Source: Sambucus nigra (taxonomy: Eukaryota; Streptophyta; Magnoliopsida; Dipsacales; Adoxaceae). From it: 64,000 nt of DNA. Position numbers and translations under genes: made by a program. Under the pieces are notes generated by a model that had not been told where the DNA came from, searched no databases, and saw only the letters and a program-made list of their open reading frames with translations. Position 1 is the stretch's first letter; each line of letters opens with the position of its first letter. The stretch spans positions 397,380,561 through 397,444,560 of the forward strand of contig OX422208.1 of assembly GCA_949130495.1 (NCBI GenBank), read 5' to 3'. Positions 1 to 11,271 of the stretch are shown in pieces.

Positions 1-1607
1 TTACTCTTTCCTCATTGGCTTATTTACCAACAAAGTTTTTTTTTATATTTCTGCAGGTTACTTCCGCAAGGGTGAGTAGTCCTCCACTTCCCCCATTACA
101 ACGCGCTCCTTTTCAGTGAGAGAGGAACTCCATGCTCATTTCTTCTTGGGGTCTTTTCAGAGAGGTTTACTGCTCCCTCCAAAGAAAAAATTATTTTTTA
201 TTATTTGTGGGCCATGAATTACATCCTGATCAAATATTATATATCACCATTCTCTTACAGCTATCCTTTGTGCATCCTACTAGCACTAGGACTGCCTCCA
301 TAGCTTCATGTGCTGCTCAGGTATGTTTTATAATTCTCCCTCTTTTCACTGCCCTTTCCATTATTCCCTCCTTTTTTCTTATCTATTTATAATTGTAGAG
401 GATTGTGCCTTCTAGCTCTGCCACTTCATCTTCTATTGCTTCAGCGGTGAACACTTCTACAACTGAGCCCCCAGTTACCCCTTTTTCAAAGGTATGTATC
501 TCAGAGATTCTCTTATTTCGACGATAGGTATTTTATACCCTTTAACACATTTTTGTTTTTATTTCTTAGGATCTAGAACCTTTTGGATTTTTCTCCGCGG
601 GAGGGACTTTGCCCTTTACCGATGTCACTATTCAAGGATTGTCTTCTTCAGGAAGGATCTCTATTCCCTGAGTCCGTATATCTATGAATGGTAGGCCCTT
701 GATTCAGCCTATCTCTCAAAGCCTAGTTTTCATCATGGCCTTGACTACTGTGCCCACGCCGCAGGTTAGGCCCTTCCATTCAAGTGTGGTAGCTTCTTCT
801 ATTGAGCCCATGATAATAACATGCTTTAATATTTATAGGCCATCAGCGCACTCCCTGCTGCACTAGTTGTCATTTTTCACTCTTCCTCCTTGGATGGGCC
901 CCAGGTACTTTATTGTCTTCTTATTGGCCATTTCTCTACCCATCTCATACTTAATAAATCCATTTTTTCTTTATTTGCAGTTGTCCCCGGGTGCTATTTC
1001 GTCAGCGGCTCTTGCTTCCACTTCTTCGATAGCCCCTGCTACATGCGGGTCACCTTGCCCTATTACCTTGCCCCTCCAGGTAATCTTTGTCATGGAGTTT
1101 TGAGTTTTCTCCTATACACTTTGTCTTTATAAGGTAGGTGATTTGCTAATTCCTACCCCCATTTTTTTTATTTATAGGCTAGCTTTCTAGAGGCTTTGTT
1201 ATCCACTGCGACCAGTGTTGCTAGGGTAGCCTCTTTAGGAGCACCTGTTGCTGAGGTAGCCCCTTTTGGAGCACTTGTTACTGAGGCAACCCCTTTAGGA
1301 GAACCTGGAGCTCTCCCTTTGACTGCTATGGAGGGTACTGAGGGTATCGTATATAAGAGTAATCATTTTCTTCATGCCGTTCTTGTATCCCTATGTTCAA
1401 ATGTTTTTCAGCACTTACCTGTTTCTTCTGTTCTCAGGTTAGTGCTGCTATCATCCCAATGACATCAGGACCTATGGTAGGAATGTTGTCGGGAGAGGTA
1501 TTACGTTGACATGCCTCTTTTCTTTTCTCTCCATTTTGTTTTTATTATTTCTTCTTGCGTACACTGTGCAAATATTCTCAGTTTCACCCTTGTTTCATTG
1601 TTTCCAG

Positions 1608-2310
1608 GTGGGTGGGGTTGCTTCAGTAGCCGTGGAGTCTGTAGGTGGGGTGACTGTGAGAGAGGTATTAAACTAGAATACCCCCTCTTTTTACTGTTCC
1701 CCTTTTCTCTTCTTGCGTATACTGTGCAAGTGTTCTCATTTTCACCTTTGCTTTATTGTTTTCAGGTGAATGAGATTTCTCCAATGACTGTGGAGTCTGA
1801 TGGTGGGGTGGCTACGAGAGAGTTATTAAACTTGCATACCCCATATTTTTATTGTTCCCTTTTTTTTCTTCTTCTTGCGTGTACTGTGCAATTGTTCTCA
1901 TTTTGCCTTTGTTTCATTATTTTCAGGTAAATGAGATTGCTCCAGTGACTGTGGAGTCTGATGGTGGGGTGGCTGCGAGAGAGGTATTAAACTGGCATAC
2001 CTCCTCTTTTTACTGTTCCCCTTTTTTATTCTTACGTGTATGTGAAAGTGTTCTCATTTTCACTTTTATTTCATTGTTTCCAGGTAAATGAGATTGCTCT
2101 AGTGACTGTGGAGTTTGATGGTGGGGTGGACATGAGAGAGGTATTAAACTGGCATACCCCCTCTTTTTACTATTCCCTTTTTTTCTTCTTGCGTGTACTG
2201 TGAAAGTGTTATCATTTTCACCTTTGTTTCATTATTTCTAGGTAAATGAGATTGATCCTTCGGCGGTATCTGTGGAGCAAACAGAGAGTACTGAAGTGCA
2301 TACTTCTTAG
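1608..2310 (+). repeat. Tandem exon-intron duplication, five exon copies
   Basis: Exons 1608-1664, 1766-1822, 1927-1983 and 2084-2140 are each 57 nt (19 codons) and encode variants of a V-N-E-I-A-P-x-T-V-E-S-D-G-G-V-A-x-R-E unit. A fifth, diverged copy is 2242-2310. The introns between them are also copies, each starting GTATTAAAC and ending in a pyrimidine tract plus AG, so the duplicated unit is exon plus intron, about 150-160 bp. The copy-2 donor has changed from GT to TT at 1823. The last copy ends in an in-frame TAG directly at its donor site. Confidence 0.85.
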
Positions 2311-2965
2311 GTACTTGACTATCACATCCATATTACTATTAATTGGTTGTTGATTTGTGAATTGTGTTTATAGCCTTTACTAATATTTCTTATGTTTAGC
2401 CCGGTGCCCCTCCTTTGGCCGACCCCTTTCACACTGGCAACAACATGGTCACCCCCTTGAATTTTGGTGTAAGATTTCTATCATAGTCATTACTAGGGCT
2501 TAGACCATAATTTCTTTCTTTTCTTTTGACTTATCATAAATACTTATTTTCAGGCTTTTATTGAAGGGTCCACTGGGGTAGCTGCTGAGGGAGATCGCAT
2601 TTGTGAGGTCACTCCTATAACCGGTGATGTTGATTCCAGTGAGGAGTCTTCTTTCCTCCCCTCCGAGATAGGGTCACACCATTCCGATGGTGATGCTGAA
2701 GTAGAGGCCCTATAGCCTTCATAAGTAGACTTTGGTGTGAGGAGTGACCAGGACGCTTCAGGACACATGAGCACCTGGTCTCAGATATGATTTTGGAGCA
2801 TTAGATTGAGACATTAACTCCTTAGAATGTACTTCATATTGATAGCCTCACGCTGGTCAACCTAAAGGCTCTTGTTAGCCATGTTCATGAGTTCTTGGCT
2901 ACTTCTCCCGCTAAGCTGACTAGAGGCCCTACCTTGTTATTTTTTATGCTTTCCGTGACTTGCAG

Positions 2966-3226
2966 CAGTTCTATCATTTTCATCTGGATTGGCTTGATGC
3001 TGGAGTTTGTCATTTTCTGACTGTTCCCTTTCGAACGATAGTGAGACTTCATACCTCTAGACAGTCTAGAATCGAGCAGAGGCAGGCTGAGGCTGAGAGG
3101 ATTCGGGGTCAGATTACATCACTTCAGTATCATATTGCATCACTTCAGTCCCGACATGATAGGCTTGAGTCTGGTGATCAAGAAGATGAGGCCAAGCTGA
3201 CTAGGTTGGAGGAGGATTTCTTATAG
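2966..3226 (+). CDS. Terminal coiled-coil exon of the aORF
   Basis: After an acceptor TTGCAG at 2960-2965 an open frame of about 86 codons runs to a TAG at 3224-3226. Its second half is a clear heptad-type coiled coil rich in Arg, Gln, Glu and Leu (RQSRIEQRQAEAERIRGQ, then LQSRHDRLES). I recognise the general look of C-terminal segments of retrotransposon-borne plant-mobile-domain or aORF proteins, but no signature proves this. It is probably not expressed because upstream exons contain stops. Confidence 0.5.
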   Translation, partial: QFYHFHLDWLDAGVCHFLTVPFRTIVRLHTSRQSRIEQRQAEAERIRGQITSLQYHIASLQSRHDRLESGDQEDEAKLTRLEEDFL

Positions 3227-3299
3227 GAGGTTGGTCCCTCATATGACGACGCCCTCACCCGTGATGATTTATTTTTTGTTATTTCTGCTGGATAGGCTA

Positions 3300-4690
3300 G
3301 TTCTTTCTTTGTGGTATTCTGGCTTCTATGTGTACAACACTGACCATTCATGAATTAGAAAAAAGATATTTTGTTTCTACTACACTTTCCTTCTCTCATT
3401 CTCCCCATCTATAATTTTAGCGTTTATTTCGTAAGACCAGCTATAATTTTCGTGAGCATTTGGTCAACTTAGGCTGCCCCATATACTGCGGGTTACTTGC
3501 ATTAATCTAAGCACATTATGTATAGGTATGCATTGCTCTTTTAAATGCACCTCTTATGACTGCGAGGTGTTTGCATGTTACTATTTTGGATCACCCCCTC
3601 TTGCCTGTGGGGGTGCTTCTACACATTATTACGTGCGTTCATAAGAAATAGATTGGGGGGACCCATCTCCTTCTTTTCGATTTTGTTTCTTTTATTCTAG
3701 TTAAATTAGCTAGCCCCAAGTAATCTATGGGGTCCTTGGTCTACATTTTCTTTAAGAGCTTTCCTGTTCTCAAAATCTTAGAGAGGGGGAATTTCACCCC
3801 CTTCTTCACTTTTCTATTAATCTAGTCAAATAAAGCATTTTTCTGAGAAAAAAAGTTTATTACTTGGAGGTTGTCCTCCTACTAGTCACGTAACTAAAGA
3901 TAAAACTGTATGTTGTGTCTGGGAGGACTTTGCTCAGTACGCTTTCTTTTAGGATGGCCCCCAAGTGTAGTGAGAAAAGTTACTCTTATATTTTTTTTTG
4001 TGCACCCTCTTCTAGCCTAGTAGAACGTATATAATTTTTTTTAAAGAATATATATATATCTTCTTATTATATATATGTATGTAGTCATGTCTTGAAAAAT
4101 CCTGATCACTTCAATCCTAAATTCTCAGATTTTTGAATTTTTTTAATCATGCAAATATTTCCACGTCTCTTTCTAAACTGCCACGTCCATCCACGTCTCT
4201 CTCCGAGCCTTTTAATTTTCTTTACAGTAACTCTTTCATTCAAAATCCTCTAAAATCGTTTCTTTAACATTTTGAAATAACCATCTGATCAGACTCCACG
4301 CTCCTTGCGGTTACACAACCTCTTTTGGAACCTCTCTCTCTCTCTCTCACCCACAGTACCCTTCGCTAGGCAGTGCCTCTGACTACGAGATGGTTTTACC
4401 TAGGCCTTCTTATGCTCGAAACTTCCTTCAACTTAAAAGCCTTGAAGGTGGAGAAATCAACTGAAAGAAGAGGAATAATTATTTTTCAGGTTTACTTTCT
4501 ATATATTTGATTTATGTTATTGTGTTTTTTCTTCTCTTTTAGTTGTTCAGTTTTTTTCTATACGCAAATTTGTACGATTTAGAGAGAACAAAAATTCTAA
4601 ATCGGTTTGTGCATGATATTTCGCGGTCTGTATGATTTAGGGAAAAACACAATTACAAATATGTTTTTTTTAAGTAAAGTCACAGGGACT
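3300..4690. other. AT-rich non-coding stretch
   Basis: No supported gene. It contains a short CT-dinucleotide run near 4331-4348 and a TA-rich patch near 4045-4080. It separates the aORF from the cyclophilin pseudogene. Confidence 0.6.
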
Positions 4691-4717
4691 AAAAAATAAA
4701 TGGCAAGATCTCAAGAT

Positions 4718-5203
4718 ATGGCGAATCCTAAGGTCTTTTTTGACATGCCAATCGACGGTGCACCTTCCGGCTGGATTGTGATGGAGGTTTTTGCCGACAC
4801 CCTCCCCCCCAAAAAGACCAAAGAAAAAAACAACAGAGAATTTATGTTCTCTTTGAACTGGCTGGAGACGAGGGTGTTAAAAAATCCGGCAAGCTATTAC
4901 ACTTCAAGGGGCCATCATTCCACCGTGTGATTCCGAGGTTTATGTGCCAGGGAGGTTGTTTACTGACAAGAACTTCATAAAGAAACATACCGGTTTTTGT
5001 GTTATTTCGATGGCTGCCCTGGGACTAATGGGCCTCAGTTCTTTATCTGTACCGATACCATGGAGTGGTTGGATGGGAGGCATGTTCTGCTTGGTCAAAT
5101 TGCTGATGGGATGGATGTGGTGAACACTATCGAGATGATTGGATCCAGGTCTGGACGGACATCCAAGCCTGTCACTATTCCTGATTGTTGTCCACTGTCT
5201 TAA
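4718..5203 (+). pseudogene. Cyclophilin (peptidyl-prolyl isomerase) pseudogene
   Basis: The start reads [20 protein letters not shown], matching the N-terminus of small plant cytosolic cyclophilins, which normally run to about 172 residues. The middle survives in another frame ([13 protein letters not shown]) and the C-terminal third is nearly complete (GPQFFICT, EWLDGRHVLLGQIADGMDVV, SGRTSKPVTIPDC) up to the stop. There is an insertion of C/A-rich sequence near 4805-4835, at least two frameshifts, a stop at 4928, and a deletion of the loop before the NFIKKHTG segment. There are no introns. An A-rich run follows at 5330-5338. It could be a retroposed copy or a captured fragment carried by the nearby Helitron. 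It cannot make an active isomerase. Confidence 0.93.
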
Positions 5204-6270
5204 ATTGAGTTTATCCTCTCTGTTTATCACTTGCTTACAATCCATGCTAGCCTTGGTTTTTATGATATGGTTTACGGGGTTTGTACTCGGTGTGTTTTTG
5301 TTTGCTCTTTTGTGTTTGCCATTAACATTTAAAAAAAAATTATGATTTTTGCATTGGTATAAAAAAAAAATTCTAAACAAAAACAGACTTGGTTTTTTCT
5401 AAACAAAAAACATACATATTTAGTTTCAATTTTTTTCTAAACAAAAACTTTTTTTTCAAAAAAAAAAGAAAAGAAAATAACGATGCGCAGATCTGTAAGA
5501 TAAAAAAACAAATAAAAAGAGATGTAGAATTTGAAACTAATGGAGATATGTATGTTTTTTCAAATTTTAAAACTTGAAACTAAATCCGATCTCCATTCGG
5601 CGGTCTGGAGATCGCAGGCTTCTAACACTATGTATACACTAAGCTCTCTCATTTAGAAGATCATGAATCTTCTAAAAACAAACTTAGTATCAAAGTGGTC
5701 TGGGTTTTCATGTAAGTTTTATCTAAATCGATTGAATAATAAATAAATTTATTATTCTATTGATTACACTCATACTTTTCCGTCAATGTATTTCATGACA
5801 AAGTGGGTGAAAAATAAAGAAGTTGATGACAATTTGAGGCTATAATTTCACATCAACTTGCTGAAGATGAGGATACACTGCATGGTATGTTTTTTTAATT
5901 TTATATTCTACTTAAATGGATGGGTATGTAACAAATAATTTGTATATTTATGAACATCAGTGGTTCTATGTAATTAGGAGTTGGATTTTTTGGTAAGGAC
6001 TTGGAGATGCCATGCCTTTTTTCTGATGTAAGGGCATTTCGATTGAATTACTAATGGTTAGATACATTAAAATTATGTAGATACAAGAGGGGGAATTTGG
6101 ATTGAAGTGCTAAACATGATTCGAACAACCACACATGCAGTTCTGGGATTTGGAAGATGTTCCATCAATTATCATTCTTATCATAACCTTCCCTCATTTT
6201 ATATTGCATTTTAAAGTGAAATAGAATTAGCTTATGAGAAAAGAGTGAGAAATATTTTTAAAAATAATTT
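5204..6270. other. AT-rich non-coding stretch with A-tracts
   Basis: No gene seen. The motif TCTAAACAAAAA recurs about three times between 5372 and 5450, and A-rich runs follow the cyclophilin pseudogene. The rest is low-complexity AT-rich sequence. Confidence 0.5.
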
Positions 6271-6485
6271 TAAAAAAAATTGCATATAAAAAATTCAAAA
6301 TTTTTAACTGTTTCACAATTTGGTTAGATATTTTCTCATTTATTTTTTGTACTTTATTCAAGTATCCTAATGTTTTTTGAGAAAATTAACTTCTAAAAAA
6401 ATTTGAATATAAAAAATTCAAAATTTACAAGTATTTCACAATTTGATTACATATTTTCTTTTTCATTTTTTTTACTAAATTATCC
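6271..6485. repeat. Diverged tandem duplication, about 122 bp unit
   Basis: The stretch beginning at 6271 (A-run, ATATAAAAAATTCAAAATTT, then TTTCACAATTTG and a TATTTTCT block) recurs from about 6392 in the same order with scattered differences. Two copies only; it lies in AT-rich non-coding DNA. Confidence 0.6.
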
Positions 6486-6804
6486 AAAAAAAAAATTGCG
6501 GATAAATTTTCTTACGCATTAATTGTGTGCATTTATAGTTGATTAAATTAATGTAGTGGGTACATACATTACTGATATTTCTTTCAATTACAATATTTTA
6601 TTTACCATTAGATTTCATTGATGTGAAAAATCTAACTTATTTTCTTCATTCCCAAATCTACAAAATAGACTGATAAACTCCCGTCATGAAGAATGAGGTA
6701 TGAATTGCACACATCTTACAACATTTGTAATCCCATATGGTGCATTAATATTTACTTCTCATTAAAATATACTAATGTCTGCTCCACTAACGATGACATA
6801 ACAG

Positions 6805-6972
6805 ATTGCAGTTTTCATCCCGCAACTCAAGAGATGCATTCACATCAATACATGGGAATTTCGAAAGGCTATGTTCAGGAAATATGGATTTACCCACTAT
6901 GAGTATGCAGATAATCCATATTTGGAGTGGCTCAAAGAAAATGAATATCACTTTCATTTCTACAAAAATTAG
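6805..6972 (+). CDS. Orphan 3'-terminal exon of an unrecognised gene
   Basis: After an acceptor-like ACAG at 6801-6804 an open frame of 55 codons ends in TAG at 6970-6972. It does not look random: charged and aromatic residues are well mixed (WEFRKAMFRKYGFTHYEYAD, then NPYLEWLKENEYHFHFY), as in the C-terminus of a real soluble protein. I do not recognise the family. An in-frame TAA just upstream of the acceptor supports an exon boundary there. It lies about 260 bp before a Helitron 3' terminus, so a captured gene fragment is a reasonable reading. It has no start or promoter of its own. Confidence 0.45.
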   Translation: MAVFIPQLKRCIHINTWEFRKAMFRKYGFTHYEYADNPYLEWLKENEYHFHFYKN

Positions 6973-7228
6973 TTCCCGACAGTTTTAACTATTACTTCAT
7001 TTTAAAATTCACTTCGTAATGTATTTTTTTTTTCTAACTTGGATTCTCCAACTACGGTTTGATCTACCATATTATGGTTCTTACCATTTATTTCCTCTTA
7101 CTCATTTTAAATCGTACTCTTTACTCACCACATTACTTATATTTACATGATCATGGCTATGGTTACGATCTTCTTTTGAAATAACGATAATAATTATATA
7201 TTAATTTACATATTTAAACAAAATAATT

Positions 7229-7398
<170 letters not shown>

Positions 7399-7598
7399 CT
7401 ACTGGGTCTATCTCATATAGATGAACAGTCAAGGCAAGCATTAAGAATGATAAACAATGTTGATATTTCATTTCTTTACTGTTGTGTACTGTTTACAATA
7501 TGGTATTGCTCTATCATTTTTCACAAAAAGGAATTTTTCTAGTATAAGAGAAAACCTCAAATTCTTCTACAGAAATGAAAAGAAATTCTTAAATAACA

Positions 7599-8917
7599 CT
7601 AGGCATAGTACCTCTTTAGCCATTTGGAATTAATGGATTGGAGACAATCACTCTCTAGCTTCAAAATCTGGCAGTATCCTGACTTCCCCACTCCTCTCAC
7701 CATAAAAGGACCTTCCCAGTTGGGTTTGAACTTCGATACTGACATGCTATGAAGGTGATGAGTAGATGCTTTGAGGACTAAGTCTCCCACTTGAAATTCC
7801 TTGGGCTTGACTAGGTTTTCATAAGCTCTTGACAGTTGCTGGGTGTAAACTTTGAAGTCCTCTCTCTCTTTATATATGTGTTCATCCAACGCCTCGAGCT
7901 GCACGTGTTGTGGGTTAGGGATGATTCCATTGCTTAGACAAACCCTAACTGATGGTACTACCAATTCCACCAGCAGGACAACTTCAGTTCCATATACCAG
8001 TGAGAATGGAGTAAACCCAGTCGGTTTTCTCTTCAAAGTGCGGTAGGCCCATAGCACCATGGGAAGCTTCTCATCCCATGACCCCGGCATGTCTTCCAAC
8101 ATCTTTTTCAGAATATTGATTAAGGTATTGTTGGTGGCCTCTGCCTGGCCATTTCCCTTTGGATAGGATATGGTTGAACTGTTATGCACGATTTTATATT
8201 TATCAGTGAGGAGGGCCATCTCTTTGCATACAAACTGTTTCCCATTGTTTGTGAGTATCACCTTGGGTATACTGAATATGCATATGATGTATTCCTTAAT
8301 AAATTGTGTTACCACTTGGGCAGTCACCCTTCTCAGGGGAATGGCCTCCACCCACTTGGGGTATAACTTTGTAGCTACAATGGTGAACGCTTTACGATGA
8401 GAGGCTGGGATAATCTTTCCCACTAGGTCAAATGCCCATGTATGGAAGGGATAGGGAGCTTCTAGGCTTTGCAAGCTGACAGAAGGGGCGTTCACCATGT
8501 TTCCATGTACTTGACTAGCTCTGCACTTCTTTACATAACCACTGGAATCAACTTCCATTATTGGCCAATAATACCCCAGCGTCATCATCTGATCATATAT
8601 TTTGGCATTCCCATGTGTGAGGGCTCATGGGCTTCCTTTAACACCTTCTCTGTGTCTTCCTTAGCGATGCATTTCAGTGCCTTCTCATTGTAACCTTTCT
8701 TGTACAACTCCCCTTCCACCAAGTAGAAACAGGCTACCCTCTTCCTCAGATAGATTTCATCCGCTCTCTCTGTGGGTAGCTCACCATCTTTTAGATATGC
8801 AATATACGGTTGCCTCCTATCTTCAAAGGTTTCTATAAAATTGGCTTCTGCTGGATGATTAAAGTGAGTTTGGAACTTTAAACAACCTTGTTGTAGGTGA
8901 GCATCCTCTATGTTCAT
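7599..8917 (-). pseudogene. T1 integrase (zinc-binding and catalytic core)
   Basis: Two adjoining frames (8917-8585 and 8588-7599, overlapping by a few bases) cover the HHCC zinc-binding region, the core and the C-terminal region. GYYWPIM, then FDLVGKI with the first catalytic Asp, and a GQAEATN segment with the catalytic Glu are visible. The second catalytic position reads LTNNGKQF where the family has T/S-D-N-G, so Asp is replaced by Asn. The second Cys of the zinc CxxC is Ser (CRAS). LWAYRT, TPFSLVYGTE and the WEGPFMVRGV motif near the C-terminus are typical of Tat/Athila integrases. An integrase of this copy would be inactive. Confidence 0.9.
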
Positions 8918-9075
8918 GGTAGGCCAATAGTAGCCCCCTCACTGCAGCCTATGGTAAAGTGGGATGTCAGTGTCCCCATAATGATGTTTGTGCATTTATG
9001 TCAACCTCTTTTTTACTTCTTGCTCCCCAACACACCTTGCTAGGAACCTTTAGGACTCTTAAAGAAAAGTGTTCC

Positions 9076-9990
9076 TTAGAACAGGTGGTAGTTGGCCAGC
9101 TCCAACATCTTCATGGTCCCTTTTCTTGTCTCCAAATGCTTTACCACAAGGTGTCTCCAGTCTTCTGGCTTATTTCTTGGGAAAAAATACTTCACTATAG
9201 TAGGTATTATCCTCCAGTGCACCGTGATCATCGCCTCTGCCTCATCCATATCCAACTCTTGTTCTATCGTAGCCAGCGCGTCGGGGTACCTGTTCATTTT
9301 TCTTGCATGTCTTAACCATTCACTTTCATGAATGCTCCCAACAGCCTTTGGATGATATACCTATAGGGTGCTAAGTTATCATACTTGAGGGCGAACTCCC
9401 CATTAACTTATTTTACTACCAGGTTAGAGTCCCCCCAAATGCATAGTACTTTGACACCCCTCTGGAGTGCTTCTAGCATGCCCAGAATGAGAGCTGCATA
9501 TTCAGCCTCATTATTTGAGCATTTGAAGTCTAACTTGAAAGAGAGGGTGATATTTTCCTTGCTGCTCGAGAGTATGATGCCCGCACCTCATGTACCTTAA
9601 GCGTTAGAGCCATCGAACTCCATTTCCTATTTCTCCATTTCCTCTACCACACATGCTCGAAAGTTCTCCCCGGTTAGTTCCTCACTGGGGAGCTCAAAAT
9701 TTACACTTGGGAAGTGGTCCAATAGGTCTGCCACTGCTTGACTCTTGATTACCTTAGGCACTACACACTTTAAATCATACTCCGACAATATCAAAAACTA
9801 TCTCGCTACTCGTCCTACAAGTACTGTTCTTGCTAACAGGTACTTTATAGGGTCGCACTTGGTGACTATGTGCACTGTGAAGGCTAGTATATAATTCCTC
9901 AACTTCTGAGCCATAAAAACCAATGCTAGACAATGTCTATCCACGCTAGTGTATCTAGATTATGTCCTAGAGATTACTCTTGACAAATAG
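9076..9990 (-). pseudogene. T1 RNase H connection plus archaeal-type RNase H
   Basis: From about 9960 down the minus strand reads HCLALVFMAQKLRNYI, then an R-V-A-R-W...LSEYDLK...KVIKSQAVADLL segment, which is the end of the RT-linked RNase H. A second RNase H starts near 9615 with EFDGSNA, followed by GAGIILSS, SFKLDFKCSNNEAEYAALIL and WGDSN. The Asp, Glu and Asp expected at its active site are all present. The frame continues near 9297 with MNRYPDALATIEQELDMDEA. Stops occur between the blocks. Two RNase H domains mark the Tat branch. Confidence 0.85.
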
Positions 9991-10505
9991 TAGACTGGCA
10001 TTATACACTACTACTTGATCTTCCTTCTGTTTTGGTTCTAGACTCTTGGAGATCAGGATGGGTCTGCTCTCACCCCCTTTTGGCCCCAAATTGATCTCCT
10101 CTAATTCTTGCAGCTACTCTCTAGTTCCATCTTGTATGCATTCTGGAGATTTTTTTGGTTCTTCAATATGCGCAAAGATATGGGATTCATTAATAATAAA
10201 ACACTCAGGTGCTGGATGGATGCTCTCATCCCAGAACAATGCCCGTGCAGACCCTTATAAGCGGTAAATGACCTTCCCATCGGACAAGACCACCTTTTTT
10301 CAAGTTCAGGGGGCTTAGCCACCTTCTCTACTTCCTCTTGCCCTTTGGTATGTGAGGGATTACCCTTCCCCCCAAGCAATCATAAACAGACTTCTTTTGT
10401 TGAATACTTCCTTTAACTATTTACTTCCCTTCTAACTTTCTTGCAGAGACCTTCCTTTCCTCATGTAATTCCATGTAGAACTCAGCGTCTACCAGATGGG
10501 CCTCC

Positions 10506-11018
10506 TCAATGATGAAGGGTCTTCGTGGCCTTGATCACTATCTTTGTACCTCTAATGTTAGCCTTTGCGCATTGATGGTAAGTAGTGGGTACTAAGCCGT
10601 GGGTGTGCATCAATACCCTCCCAATGAGTAGTTGGTAGCTAGTGTTAGCATTGATAACATGGAACTTAATGTGGGAAGTGAAATTTCTCAACTTGATTCC
10701 CATGTTTACATATCCAATAAATTGCATTCCAGCATTGTCAAATTCGAAAATGACTAGTGGTACCGGCACTACCTTTTCCTGGTGAATTCCTGTTTTATAC
10801 AATGTACTAATGGGCATGATGTTAATAGATTCTCTCCCATCCATTAGTGTTCTGGGAAATGAGACTCCATTGATCATGGCTGTAACATACAATGGACAAT
10901 TGTAGAAGTAAGTCACCTGCCCATCTTCCTCTGAAAACACCACCTCAGAAGTATGCTTCTTAATTAACCTTTCAATTGGCCCCTGGCAATTTACTGAGGG
11001 GTCTCCGCGTTGTTGCAT
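10506..11018 (-). pseudogene. T1 aspartic protease region
   Basis: The minus-strand frame of 170 codons contains a protease-like hairpin, RTLMDGRESINIMPISTLY, matching the VDxGSSxNI pattern of Tat and Athila proteases with D-G-R in place of D-x-G. It is followed by FTSHIKFHVINANTSYQLLIGR, the conserved second half of the fold (usually ...YNxLLGRPWLH). The changed catalytic triad suggests inactivity. The RT palm that should follow is absent: below 10379 only a short K- and L-rich frame and then the RNase H connection are found. Confidence 0.8.
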
Positions 11019-11271
11019 AGCTTCTTGGACTTTCCTTGTGATGGTTATTCATGTGTCATATTTCACCCCTATCTGGTCGAAAAACCATTTGAACTTGGGG
11101 ATCCTCGCATTTAGAATATAGGTCTGCCTCATATCTCTAGGCATTGCAGACATACTCTGCTTCAGATGTCCCCCTTTCATACAGAGTGAGGATAACATCT
11201 AACTCTCCCTCTAAGAGGTTCACTTGCCTACTTTCCCTATTTCTATCCTCTTCTGGTTCCGGAGTAAAAAA

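Larger units (their letters stand above)
57..3226 (+). pseudogene. Multi-exon accessory ORF (aORF-like) of a Tat-lineage retrotransposon, degenerate
   Basis: A chain of short coding blocks separated by T-rich introns with good GT...AG borders. Blocks I can delimit are 261-320, 399-491, 571 to about 690, 981-1079, 1179 to about 1341, 1438-1497, the repeated set 1608-2310, 2400-2468, 2554 to about 2716, and 2966-3226. Those measured exactly are multiples of three (60, 93, 99, 60, 57, 57, 57, 57, 69, 69 nt) and read phase 0 to phase 0. The product is rich in Ser, Thr, Ala and Val, then acidic, then coiled coil. The frame is broken by a TGA in the fourth block, a TAG at 2308-2310 and stops after about 2714. 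The block lies 3' of the minus-strand pol of element T1 in opposite orientation, the position known for Tat antisense ORFs. The 5' end is outside the window. No catalytic domain is seen. An unrelated host gene remains possible. Confidence 0.55.

Noticed and set aside
5680..5700. TTAGTATCAAAGTGGTC as a copia PBS
   Set aside because: It resembles TTGGTATCAGAGC only loosely and no LTR edge or gag lies next to it.
7852..9600. Several + strand frames of 60-118 codons over T1
   Set aside because: They are antisense shadows of the minus-strand integrase and RNase H.
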